Shown here: piece after piece, positions 53,030-61,416 of the stretch | Position numbering within the stretch: the first letter of the stretch is position 1 | Layout: each line of letters begins with the position of its first letter | Made by a program: the position numbers and the translations under genes | From: JAOTVV01 sp041602035 | Lineage (GTDB): Bacteria; Gemmatimonadota; Gemmatimonadetes; Gemmatimonadales; GWC2-71-9 | Direction: 5' to 3' | Assembly (NCBI GenBank): GCA_041602035.1 | Contig: JBFIHA010000001.1 | Coordinates: 62,001-126,000 of the forward strand | DNA length: 64,000 bases | Notes under the pieces: generated by a model | Told to the model about the DNA's origin: nothing | The model's input: only the letters and a program-made list of their open reading frames with translations | Database searches by the model: none

Positions 53030-53836
53030 ATGGCAATCATTACCATCACCAGAGGCTCGTATGGCGGTGTCGAGGTCCTGGCACGGCGCCTGGCGGACGA
53101 TCTCGGGTATCGGCTGTTCTCCCGGGAAGAGGTGCTGGAGGGGACCGTCCGGGAGTACGGGTTGTTGCAGAGTCAGTTGGAATCGGCCCTGATGCACCGG
53201 CCGGGGTTCTTGGAGGGCCGGGGTGTCAAGAAGCTCCACTACATCGCCTGTGCCCAGGCCGTGCTCGCGAAGGTGGCCAGGGAGGACAACCTGGTGTACC
53301 ACGGTGAGGCGGGCCACGTGCTGCTGCGAGGCATCCCGCATCACGTGCGCGTTCGGGTCGTGGCCGACATGGAGTTCCGCATTTGCGCCGTGATGGAGCG
53401 ATGCGAGCTCACACGGGAGAAATCGATCCAGTACATCGCCGACATGGATCGGGAGCGGAACACCTGGCTCAAGTGGGTGCACGGTGTCGACGCGAACGAC
53501 CTGTCGACCTACGACCTCGTCGTCAATCTCGAGCGGTTCTCGATTCCCAGCGCCGCCGTGCTGATCGCGCAGGTCGCCGATCGCGACTTCCGGACCACGC
53601 CCGACTCACAACGCATGATGGACGACCTGGCCCTGTCGAGCGAGCTGCGCGCGCGCGTCGGACTGGAGTCCGGGGTTTCCGGCGAACGGATCGGGATCGA
53701 CGTGGCCGACGGTGTCGTGACCATCACGACGAACGTCAGGCACCTGGTGGATGCGACCAAAGTGGAAGAGCTGGCCAGGCAGATGACCGGCGTTCGCGAT
53801 GTGAAGTCGGACATCGACGCGAGGTGGCGCGAGTAG
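53030..53836 (+). CDS. Cytidylate kinase-like protein fused to a BON-like domain
   Basis: 268 residues from ATG 53030 (GGGAGGA upstream). Residues 1-190 fit the cytidylate-kinase-like family: ITRGSYGGVEVLARRLADDL replaces the usual P-loop, then YRLFSREEV, VYHGEAGHVLLRG, a VRVVADMEFR strand, an LTREKSIQYI helix and YDLVVN. The classic GxGKS lysine is absent, as in many members of this family, so catalysis is uncertain. The C-terminal 70 residues (SGERIGIDVADGVVTITTNV, then MTGVRDVKSDI) resemble a BON domain, normally periplasmic and membrane-associated. No signal peptide is present, so it is cytoplasmic. The fusion is unusual. Confidence 0.72.
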   Translation: MAIITITRGSYGGVEVLARRLADDLGYRLFSREEVLEGTVREYGLLQSQLESALMHRPGFLEGRGVKKLHYIACAQAVLAKVAREDNLVYHGEAGHVLLRGIPHHVRVRVVADMEFRICAVMERCELTREKSIQYIADMDRERNTWLKWVHGVDANDLSTYDLVVNLERFSIPSAAVLIAQVADRDFRTTPDSQRMMDDLALSSELRARVGLESGVSGERIGIDVADGVVTITTNVRHLVDATKVEELARQMTGVRDVKSDIDARWRE

Positions 53837-54199
53837 CGCGCCGTCACGGTGCCGCAACGGCTGGCCGACCGGCGTCACCTATTGCACGTTCACGTTTGGC
53901 AGGCCGCTGGCCTCGGCCCCCGAGGGGCGGATCCGCACTACGGGAAAAGGCAGGATCAACGTACCCGCCCCCGCGTCTGGCGCTCGGGCAGCATCCTGAT
54001 TACCTTCCTTCCGTTGCACGAACCGCAAGCTGGTATCTTCTCACCTCCGTGGAACGGTAGCGGCTTAGGATGAACTTCGACGCGCCGTAACCACGTCGTT
54101 TCACTCCTCAGGTTCAGACAATCAGACAGCACGGCGTTCCGGCGACACGGGTGTCGTCGAACAGGCGTGCTACACACACGTGAGGAGTGTCTCCGAACG
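53837..54199 (+). other. Gene-free region and long leader of the helicase gene
   Basis: 363 bases. A small hairpin (CCTCGG/CCGAGG) lies at about 53911-53925 without a T-tract. An extended -10-like TGGTATCTT ends at 54039, and a TACCTT lies at 54001-54006. Transcription from either would give a 5' leader of about 150-190 bases before the helicase ATG, typical of cold-shock-type regulated RNA helicase genes. No leader peptide or known riboswitch is recognisable. Confidence 0.35.
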
Positions 54200-55414
54200 A
54201 TGTCATTCAATTCATTGGGCCTCGCGCCCGAACTGCTGCGGGCCGTCGAGGAAGAGGGATATACGGAGCCCACCCCGGTGCAGCTGGAAGCGATTCCGTT
54301 GGGCCTGGAGGGACGCGACGTGGTCGGATCGGCCCAGACCGGGACCGGCAAGACCGCGGCGTTTCTCTTGCCGATTCTGCAGCGCCTCGGACGCGGCCGG
54401 CGCGGCTCACTCCGGGCGCTCGTGTTGGTGCCGACCCGCGAACTTGCCGAACAGGTCCTGCTCAGTGCCCGTGCCTACGGGCGTCACACCAAGGTCACCT
54501 CGGCCGCCGTGTACGGCGGCGTTGGCATGGAGCCGCAGACCCGCGCGCTGAAGAAGGGTGTCGATATCGTGATCGCGACGCCCGGACGGCTACTCGACCA
54601 CATGGGACGCGGTCACGTGGACGCCACGAAGCTCGAGGTCTTGGTGTTGGACGAGGCGGACCGCATGCTCGACATGGGGTTCGCGCCCGACGTAAACCGT
54701 ATTCTCGACGCCCTGCCGTCAAAGCGGCAGACCATGCTCTTTTCGGCAACCATCTCCAGTGACGTGGACCGGCTGGCCCGCCGGGCCATGCAGAACCACG
54801 CGGCGGTCGAGATCGGCCGGCGTGCCGAGGCCGCCGAAGGGGTGGAGCACGTGCTGGTGGCCGTGGACAGACCCCACAAGCGCGGGGCGTTGGCGAAGGT
54901 GCTCACCGAGTTTCCCCAGGGGCGCACGCTCGTGTTTACCCGCACCAAGTTCGGGGCGGACAAGCTCGCCCATCACCTCCGCCGGGAGGGCAACAACGTG
55001 GTTGCGCTTCACGGTGGCAAGACCCAGGCGTCGCGCACCAAGGCGCTCGATCGGTTCAAGAACGGTGGGACCCGCGTGTTGATCGCAACCGATGTCGCTG
55101 CCCGCGGGATCGACGTGGACGACATCGTCATGGTGGTGAACTACGATGTGCCGCGCGATCCGGAGGTCTACGTTCACCGGGTGGGGCGGACCGCACGAGC
55201 CGGCGCACAGGGGATCGCGCTCACGCTGATGTCTCCCGACGAGTGGCTCATGATGCGAGATGTGGAGAAGCTGATGGGCCGGACGTTTACGCGTGAGGTC
55301 ATGCCCGGGTTTGAGCCGGCCGTGGCGCCGATCCAACCTCGGGATCGGGCCGAACACGTCAAGCCCCAGGGACGCTCGGTGCGGCCCCGTCGAGGGCGAG
55401 GGCGCGCCAGGTAG
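54200..55414 (+). CDS. DEAD-box RNA helicase
   Basis: 404 residues from ATG 54200. All helicase motifs are intact: Q motif PTPVQ, motif I AQTGTGKT, Ia PTREL, Ib TPGR, II DEAD, III SAT, V ATDVAARGID and VI HRVGRTARAG. The short basic tail (RSVRPRRGRGRAR) may bind RNA; it resembles RhlE-type proteins, which remodel ribosomal and other structured RNA. A GAGGAG ribosome site is 12 bases upstream. The gene is flanked by a long leader and a strong terminator, so it is monocistronic. Confidence 0.93.
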   Translation: MSFNSLGLAPELLRAVEEEGYTEPTPVQLEAIPLGLEGRDVVGSAQTGTGKTAAFLLPILQRLGRGRRGSLRALVLVPTRELAEQVLLSARAYGRHTKVTSAAVYGGVGMEPQTRALKKGVDIVIATPGRLLDHMGRGHVDATKLEVLVLDEADRMLDMGFAPDVNRILDALPSKRQTMLFSATISSDVDRLARRAMQNHAAVEIGRRAEAAEGVEHVLVAVDRPHKRGALAKVLTEFPQGRTLVFTRTKFGADKLAHHLRREGNNVVALHGGKTQASRTKALDRFKNGGTRVLIATDVAARGIDVDDIVMVVNYDVPRDPEVYVHRVGRTARAGAQGIALTLMSPDEWLMMRDVEKLMGRTFTREVMPGFEPAVAPIQPRDRAEHVKPQGRSVRPRRGRGRAR

Positions 55415-55441
55415 CCCTCAGCATTTCCGGCTGGGCAGCAT

Positions 55442-55479
55442 GCCCCGATCGGCTGTCTCAGCCGGTCGGGGCGTTTCTT
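55442..55479. terminator. Rho-independent terminator, probably bidirectional
   Basis: A 13-base stem (55442-55454 with 55460-55472, one mismatch) with a GTCTC loop and a GTTTCTT tail on the plus strand. It ends the helicase transcript and overlaps the last codons of the convergent topoisomerase gene. Confidence 0.78.
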
Positions 55480-56588
55480 GTCGCGGCGCTATTCGACCGC
55501 TGGTTGGAATCCAGGTGCAGCAGCTTGAGGACGGCGACCTCGTTTCGTCGCAGCGCGCCGCGCCGCTGCCGGCGCTTCTGCGAGCGCGGACGCGCCGGCT
55601 TCGGCGCCACGAGGCCGTTCTGATAGGCGTCGATCACCCGCGGGTGCACGTAGTACCTACGGCAGACGGCGCGGGTGTTACCCAGCCGCTCCGCGACGAA
55701 GTCGATGGCTTTGACGATGTTGACCTGGATCTCGCGCTGCGTAGCGGCCGGCCCTATGTCGCGCAACTTGGTCGCCGCGGCGATCGTGCCCGCCCACGTG
55801 CGAAAATCCTTGGCGGTGAAGTCCTGCCCGGAAACCTGGCGCAGATAGGCGTTGATGTCGCCTGAATCGACCTTCTGGCGGCGACCCCGGTCGTCCAGAT
55901 ACTGAAACAACTCCTGGCCCGGGAGCGTCTGGCAGTGCTGCACGATGTTCGCGATGCGTCGATCGGTGATCGCCACCGATCGCAGCACGCCGCTCTTGCC
56001 CCGAAACTCGAACCGCAGCTTCGATCCCGAAACCTCCACATGACGCCGGCGCATGGTCGTGAGACCGTAGGAGCGGTTCTCGCGCGCGTACACGTCGCTG
56101 CCGATACGGATGAGCGTCTTCTCCAGCAACCGGACGACGGTGGCCAGCACTTTCTCGCGCGGCAGGCCCTCGCGGGACAAGTCGCGCTCCACTCTCTCGC
56201 GGATCGCCGGCAGCACACGACTGAACGCGAGCATGCGGTCGAACTTGGTCTCGTCCCGAACCTCCCGGTACCGCGGGTGATACCGGTATTGCTTGCGACC
56301 CTTCGCGTCGCGCCCCGTGGCCTGGAGATGGCCGTGGGGGGAAGGGCAGATCCACACGTCCGTCCACGATGGCGGGATGGCGAGCGAACGAATGCGCCGC
56401 CGTTCGGCGCGATCGCGGATCGGCGTGCCGTCGAGGCCAATGTAGCTGAACCCACGACCCGCGCCCCTGCGCTTGATGCCCGGCTCCGCATCGGAGACGT
56501 AGATCAGGCCAGCGGGCGCCGCAGTTCTCGGGCCCTCGGCGCTCGACGTGGCTCGACCAGCCGTGCCGGAGGACGGGCGTGGACTCAC
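55458..56588 (-). CDS. Type IB DNA topoisomerase
   Basis: 376 residues. The poxvirus/bacterial TopIB layout is clear: GRGFSYIGLDGTPIRD at the start of the N domain, then IPPSWTDVWICPSPHGHLQATGRD with the DNA-contacting residues. Catalytic arginines are in the IRIGSDVYARENRSYGLTT region, FTAKDFRTWAGT follows, and the nucleophile Tyr313 is in CRRYYVHP. The enzyme relaxes supercoils of both signs through a 3'-phosphotyrosine. The GTG start overlaps the end of the M28 peptidase gene by four bases. The C-terminal 50 residues are basic and low complexity. Confidence 0.93.
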   Translation of the reverse strand: MSPRPSSGTAGRATSSAEGPRTAAPAGLIYVSDAEPGIKRRGAGRGFSYIGLDGTPIRDRAERRRIRSLAIPPSWTDVWICPSPHGHLQATGRDAKGRKQYRYHPRYREVRDETKFDRMLAFSRVLPAIRERVERDLSREGLPREKVLATVVRLLEKTLIRIGSDVYARENRSYGLTTMRRRHVEVSGSKLRFEFRGKSGVLRSVAITDRRIANIVQHCQTLPGQELFQYLDDRGRRQKVDSGDINAYLRQVSGQDFTAKDFRTWAGTIAAATKLRDIGPAATQREIQVNIVKAIDFVAERLGNTRAVCRRYYVHPRVIDAYQNGLVAPKPARPRSQKRRQRRGALRRNEVAVLKLLHLDSNQRSNSAATRNAPTG

Positions 56589-57883
56589 TCCAGCCCCCGT
56601 GGATCGATGCGGGTCGGCGTGGATACCCCATCCGCGATCGGCCGCGTGGCCCTCGCGATGGCCCTGATCGTATTGGTCATGTGGTCGAGATCGAGTGTAG
56701 CGAGCTCGTCGGTGACGCGATGGTAGTCCTCATCCACGTCGATCGGCGTGGTACTGATCGAATGTGCCGGCACACCGAACCGCGCGAACGTTGCGTTATC
56801 GGACCGGAAGAACAGGTTCTCATCCGGGTAGGGATCGGGGGTAAACGTGAACTCCTCCGCCGCCGCGGCCTGCACGATCGGGCCGAAATCGGACCGGTCG
56901 AATCCCGTGATCCAGGCAACGTTTGGCCCGGCCGCGGCGGGCTTACCGATCATCTCGACGTTGACCATCGCAACGACGCGGGCCAAGTCGAGTTGCGAGG
57001 CGAGATAGCGCGAGCCGTAGCCACCCATTTCCTCCGCCGCGAACGCGACGAACACCAGGGTGCGGACGGGCTTTCGACGGGACCGGAAGTACCTGGCCAG
57101 CTCGATCACGGCCGTCGTGCCCGACGCGTTGTCGTTCGCCCCGTTGGCGATGGAATCGCCGTCCACGGGCGCTCGGATCCCGATGTGATCGTAGTGTGCG
57201 GAATAGAGCACGATCTCGTCGCGCCTGGTGCCCGGGATCACGCCGACGACGTTGGCGAGCTGCTCTTCGCGTACCGAGGCCGAGATGTCGATCCGGAACT
57301 CGGCGGCGCGATCCACGTCGGTCAACACGAAAACCGTGTTGGCACCGGTGGAAGGGTCGAGGGTGCGGGATGGACCAGCGGTGAACGCGCGTAGCCGACC
57401 GAACAGGCCCTCATGCGAGGAATGCAGCAACACTACCGTGTTGGTGCCCGGCGCGCGCATCGTGGCGAGGGCCTCCATGGGATCGTCGGTGGGCCCCACC
57501 GCGAGGACGGTCACGTCGTCGGCCGCCGTCCACTGCACCACGGGGCGCGACACCGTGATCGCCACGCGCTCATTCGCAACCGCACGCCCATTCAGCTCCA
57601 CGGTCGCCCGATCGACGGTCACCGCGTAGACGGGGAAGCGCTGCAGATACCCGTCAAGGTCGCCGAACCGGTCCAGGCCGATCGCCGCGAATTCTCCGCT
57701 GACGAACTCGGCGGCGCGGTCGGCCGCCGGCGTGAAGGCCCGGCGGCCCAGCATCGCGTCGGCGCTGAGCGTCGCCACGATGCGCTCGACGCGCTCGAGC
57801 GAAATCTCGGGTTCGGCGCTGGAGCACGCGAGGGGGCCGGCCACGGCGAGCGCCAGGATCAGCACATGGGTCTTGTCGGCCAT
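56585..57883 (-). CDS. M28-family zinc aminopeptidase lipoprotein
   Basis: 432 residues. Lipobox PLACSS puts the lipid on Cys20. Metal ligands of the M28 family are visible: His and Asp in SAHYDHIG, Asp in GANDNASG, the catalytic Glu-Glu in AAEEMGGYG, a further acid in NVEMIG and His in PAHSISTT. An inserted PA-like domain lies at about 120-220. Expected to remove N-terminal residues from peptides in the periplasm. It is the first gene of a two-gene unit with the topoisomerase, an odd pairing. Confidence 0.88.
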   Translation of the reverse strand: MADKTHVLILALAVAGPLACSSAEPEISLERVERIVATLSADAMLGRRAFTPAADRAAEFVSGEFAAIGLDRFGDLDGYLQRFPVYAVTVDRATVELNGRAVANERVAITVSRPVVQWTAADDVTVLAVGPTDDPMEALATMRAPGTNTVVLLHSSHEGLFGRLRAFTAGPSRTLDPSTGANTVFVLTDVDRAAEFRIDISASVREEQLANVVGVIPGTRRDEIVLYSAHYDHIGIRAPVDGDSIANGANDNASGTTAVIELARYFRSRRKPVRTLVFVAFAAEEMGGYGSRYLASQLDLARVVAMVNVEMIGKPAAAGPNVAWITGFDRSDFGPIVQAAAAEEFTFTPDPYPDENLFFRSDNATFARFGVPAHSISTTPIDVDEDYHRVTDELATLDLDHMTNTIRAIARATRPIADGVSTPTRIDPRGLE

Positions 57884-57997
57884 CGCGAGCTCCCGGCGGT
57901 TGCGGGTTCGATCCCCCGGGCGCGGAGCCGATCAGCCCAGGGCAGTGGGCCAAAGCTAGCTACAGGATCCGCGAGCGGGAGCCTGCCGATGCAAAGG

Positions 57998-58029
57998 GGC
58001 CGACGGAGCGATTGTTCGCTCCATCGGCC
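57998..58029 (-). terminator. Strong hairpin after the TPR/membrane protein gene
   Basis: 14-base arms (57998-58011 with 58016-58029, one mismatch that becomes G-U on the minus strand) and a four-base loop. On the minus strand a CCTTTG tail follows. It separates the TPR protein gene from the M28 peptidase gene. Confidence 0.65.
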
Positions 58030-58071
58030 CACCTCCGCGACGCGATCGTCGTGGACGGTCAGGTCGATCGC

Positions 58072-59700
58072 TTACCGCCGCGCGGTACCGCCACGCTCGG
58101 TCAGGGCCTCGAGAAGCCGCTTGAGCGTGGTGGGGGCGATCGATGCGCGTGCCGTCACGAACGAATCGCGATACCGCACCGTCCCGACGGCCGTATCGCC
58201 TGAGACCTCGACCTGCAGCGTGCCACGCTCCCCATCGGGGGCGTCGGCAAACGGGATGACCGACAACGAGACCTGCTCTCCGGTCGCGAGCCGCTGGACC
58301 ACCTGGTAGCTGTCCGGCCCGCGGGCTATGGCGGCGATCTCGAGATCGGCGATGGCGACGACCGGGTCGCTGGCCGTCGATCGCGGCGTGGCCGCTGCGG
58401 CTCGGCTCATCAGCTCGGACGCCGCGGGGAGCGTCGTGGGGATCGCGATCCGCCCGACGTCCTCAACGGCAGAGCTGATCGGGATGTCGATGGTACCGGG
58501 CTGCGCGTTCATGGCCGCCCGCGTTGCGGCGGCCAGCGCCGACGGGTCGAGCGCCACCGGCACGAGCGGTGCACGTTCCTGCAGCCCGACGGCCGCGGTC
58601 GAATCCGAGGCGACTCGGGCGCCGCGGACCGGCGCCTGCACCGGTGCCGCAGGCGTCGCTCCGGGCGTGGCCCGCTGCTCGGAGTCCGTGGCCCCAAACG
58701 CAGCCACCATCATCAAGGTGCTGCGCGACGGCGTGGCATGCGGTACGGTCACCCCAGGCTGTTCGGCATCCAACTCGCCGCCAAAGGGTACCGCGCCGAA
58801 GGCGAAGAAGCCCACGCCCGCGACCGCCACCGCTGCCGCGGCGGCGGCGGGATAGACCCACACCGGCCGCGCGCGCCATGAGCGGCGGATCCTGGCCACG
58901 AGTCCGAGGCGCGTAACGGCCGGCTGGGGCTGTGTCGGCCGACGGGCGGCCTCGGGGCGGCGTTCTGGCGCCGCGGGCTCTACGACTGGCGGTTGGGCGG
59001 TCCCCCGGGGAGCCGGCTGCCGGAGCTCGGCCATGATGGGATCGCGCGCCGGCACTGCGGCCCGGTGTTCCGGCGTCCGTACCGGTGCGGCAGACGCCGT
59101 TGGCGCCCGAGCAGCCGGTCGGTGTGTTTCGGCCAGCGGCGGTCGCGGCGCCGTCGGTGGCATGGCATCGGCGGGGAGCATGATGGCCGGCATTTCGCCG
59201 GTGTGGCCCGCCATGTGCTGACCGCGCTCGGCCGTCTCGAAGAACCGCTCCAGCATCGCCCGGATCTCCGACTCGGGGCGCACGGCCAGCCGTTGAAGCG
59301 TGTTCAAGGTCTTCGGGAGTTTGGCCCGCTCGGCATAGTCGACCAGCACGAGCCGAGTGGGTTCGACGTAGTCATTCTGGAGCAGCTCTCTGGCGAACCG
59401 GAGGTGCACGTCGGTCCGGTGGGGAGCGGTACGCAGGATCTTGAGACACAGGGCGATGACGCTCCGATTCGAACCCTGCTTCGCATACTGCTCGGCGGCC
59501 CGTTCGAACATGGCGATGGCACCGAGCTTGTCCCCGCTCTTGAGCGAGAGGTCGCCGACCTTGACGAACAGGGGCGCCTCCGGCTCGACGGCATCGCACT
59601 CGAGTCGTGCGATGATCTCCTCGTACGCATCGAGCGCCGCTGCCGTCTTTCCTTGTCTTTCGAGTTCGCGTGCCTGCTGTTTGACCGTAGCGATGTTCAC
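58072..59700 (-). CDS. TPR-containing single-pass membrane protein
   Basis: 542 residues from GTG 59700, preceded by a strong GGAGGTGGG. The N-terminal 150 residues are helical repeats of TPR character (ARELERQGKTAAALDAYEE, then AIAMFERAAEQYAKQG). A Pro/Ala-rich disordered linker (about 170-270) leads to one membrane helix (about 283-307, PAAAAAAVAVAGVGFFAF), preceded by basic residues, so the TPR part is cytoplasmic and the C-terminal 230 residues lie outside. The exterior region ends with a beta-rich domain (TLQVEVSGDTAVGTVRYRDSF). Divergent from a PP2C phosphatase gene. I do not recognise a family; a signalling or scaffold role is inferred from the context. Confidence 0.68.
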   Translation of the reverse strand: MNIATVKQQARELERQGKTAAALDAYEEIIARLECDAVEPEAPLFVKVGDLSLKSGDKLGAIAMFERAAEQYAKQGSNRSVIALCLKILRTAPHRTDVHLRFARELLQNDYVEPTRLVLVDYAERAKLPKTLNTLQRLAVRPESEIRAMLERFFETAERGQHMAGHTGEMPAIMLPADAMPPTAPRPPLAETHRPAARAPTASAAPVRTPEHRAAVPARDPIMAELRQPAPRGTAQPPVVEPAAPERRPEAARRPTQPQPAVTRLGLVARIRRSWRARPVWVYPAAAAAAVAVAGVGFFAFGAVPFGGELDAEQPGVTVPHATPSRSTLMMVAAFGATDSEQRATPGATPAAPVQAPVRGARVASDSTAAVGLQERAPLVPVALDPSALAAATRAAMNAQPGTIDIPISSAVEDVGRIAIPTTLPAASELMSRAAAATPRSTASDPVVAIADLEIAAIARGPDSYQVVQRLATGEQVSLSVIPFADAPDGERGTLQVEVSGDTAVGTVRYRDSFVTARASIAPTTLKRLLEALTERGGTARR

Positions 59701-59992
59701 CGTCCCACCTCCGAAAACCTGAGCGCAAACCCCGTCGGGGGAGGGCCCCGACACACCATGCGGTCACAGTATCGTGCCTCGGACTGGCCGAGCCAGTGAC
59801 CCAGAGCACAGTCACCGCTCGAGGGGGGAAATCCCCGCCAGATCTGGCCGACGGAGCCCGTACATCCGTCCGTTCGAGCGGGGTGGCGCGGGCGGGTCCG
59901 TCGGCCCAACTTGACCGGAAGGGCGGGGTTCGGGTCGAGGAGTTCTCACCGACGGTCGAGTCACCCCGACCGCCGAGGGGCCGGAGCAACGC

Positions 59993-60904
59993 ATGACCGA
60001 GCCAGTGCGGAGCAGGATGAGCGGGTCGCGTCCGATGGAGGCCGACGTGGATGTGTTCGGCCTGACGCATCCCGGGCGCGTCCGTACGGCAAACGAAGAC
60101 CACTTCCTGATCGCAAGCCTCCACAAGCTCCTGCGGGTGCAGCAGTCGAGTCTGCCCGAGCAGGAGTATCCCCAGCTGGTGAGCGATTCCCGCGGCTACC
60201 TGTTTCTCGTCGCCGATGGGGTCGGCGGCCGACCGGATGGCCACCTGGCGAGTGAGACCGTGCTCCGGACCATCGCCGATCATGTCACCAACCTCATGGA
60301 TCTGTACCGGCGCTTGGATCCCGAACGGGAATCCCTCTTTCTGCGGGAGCTCACCGGGTCGGTTGAACGAAGCCACGCGATCCTCAAGGAACAGGGCGAA
60401 CGCGATCACGAGGGGCAGGGCCTCGCGACCACCCTGACCATGGTGGCCGTCCTATGGCCGCGTGCGTACCTAGTGCAGGTGGGCGACAGCCGGTGCTACC
60501 GGCTACGGGGCGGGCGGCTGGAGCGCCTCTCGCGCGACCAGACCGTGGCACAGGCGCTGGTGGATTCGGGCGCCCTGACCCCGGAGGAGGCGACCCGGTC
60601 GCCGTTTCGCAGCGTGCTGGCGAGCGCCGTGGGCGGTCCGGAAGCGCTCCCCATCACGGCGTCCGACGACGTACGGCGTGACGATGTGATGCTGCTGTGT
60701 ACGGACGGGCTCACCAAGCACGTGACGGAAGCCGAGATCGAGCAGGAGCTGCAACGCCTGGAGGCAGCTGAGAAGAGCTGCCATCGGCTGGTCGATCTGG
60801 CCCTCGAGCGGGGCGGACGGGACAACATCACCGTGCTAATCGGTCGGATGCGGCCCAGAAACAGTCGGGCGTCCGGTGCCCGTCCGACAGCGTCAGCCGA
60901 GTGA
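59993..60904 (+). CDS. PP2C-family serine/threonine phosphatase
   Basis: 303 residues. The metal-dependent phosphatase core is complete: RTANEDHFL near the N-terminus, VADGVGGRPDGHLAS (about 73-87), QVGDSRCYRL (about 163-172), LCTDGLTKHV (about 233-242) and RDNITVLI at the end. An acidic insertion around EQGERDHEGQGLATTL is normal. Such enzymes reverse Hanks-type kinase phosphorylation; no kinase gene is present here. The single-domain response regulator 58 bases downstream and the divergent TPR membrane protein suggest a small signalling island (inference). Confidence 0.91.
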   Translation: MTEPVRSRMSGSRPMEADVDVFGLTHPGRVRTANEDHFLIASLHKLLRVQQSSLPEQEYPQLVSDSRGYLFLVADGVGGRPDGHLASETVLRTIADHVTNLMDLYRRLDPERESLFLRELTGSVERSHAILKEQGERDHEGQGLATTLTMVAVLWPRAYLVQVGDSRCYRLRGGRLERLSRDQTVAQALVDSGALTPEEATRSPFRSVLASAVGGPEALPITASDDVRRDDVMLLCTDGLTKHVTEAEIEQELQRLEAAEKSCHRLVDLALERGGRDNITVLIGRMRPRNSRASGARPTASAE

Positions 60905-60962
60905 TCGGGGCACGCCCCTTGCAGTCTAGGCTCGAGGACGACCCCATGGGCGGCTCGGGGCG

Positions 60963-61343
60963 ATGGCACACATTCTGGTGGTGGACGACGATCCGCAGTT
61001 GCGTACGATGCTCGAGCGCGTGCTCGTGCAACTGGGTCATGACGTCACACAGGCCGAAGACGGTCTGGCCGCGCTGAACACCGTCGGCACGCGTCCGTTT
61101 GCAATCGCGTTCGTCGATCTGTTCATGCCGGTCATCGACGGCCTGGAAGTGATCCCCAAGCTGCTGTTTCAATCCCCGAAGACGAAGATCGTCGCCATGT
61201 CAGGTGGGGTGTACGGCGGGAAAGCCGTGAGCCTGCTGAGCGTGGCGGAACGGCTCGGCGCCGCGCGGACGCTGGCGAAGCCCTTCGGGATCGACGACGT
61301 CGAGCAGGTCCTCGGGGAACTGCTGAACGGGAACGCCGCCTAG
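60963..61343 (+). CDS. Single-domain response regulator
   Basis: 126 residues, receiver domain only. Acidic triad at DDD (8-10), phospho-acceptor Asp52 in FVDLFMPVIDG, Ser in VAMSGG and Lys in LAKPFG (about 109). No output domain, so it works through protein contacts, as CheY or phosphorelay intermediates do. Its kinase is not in the neighbourhood. It probably shares a transcript with the PP2C gene. Confidence 0.92.
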   Translation: MAHILVVDDDPQLRTMLERVLVQLGHDVTQAEDGLAALNTVGTRPFAIAFVDLFMPVIDGLEVIPKLLFQSPKTKIVAMSGGVYGGKAVSLLSVAERLGAARTLAKPFGIDDVEQVLGELLNGNAA

Positions 61344-61416
61344 CGCGCATCGCTGGCTGCCGTCACCCGGCACCGCCCGGTACCTTTAGCGCGACCGTGC
61401 CCTCGGAGTCGCGCGT

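Noticed and set aside
57895..57930. Sequence resembling a tRNA T-arm (GGTTCGATCC)
   Set aside because: The flanking bases do not pair as a five-base T-stem, and upstream sequence is the start of the M28 peptidase gene with no anticodon or D arm.
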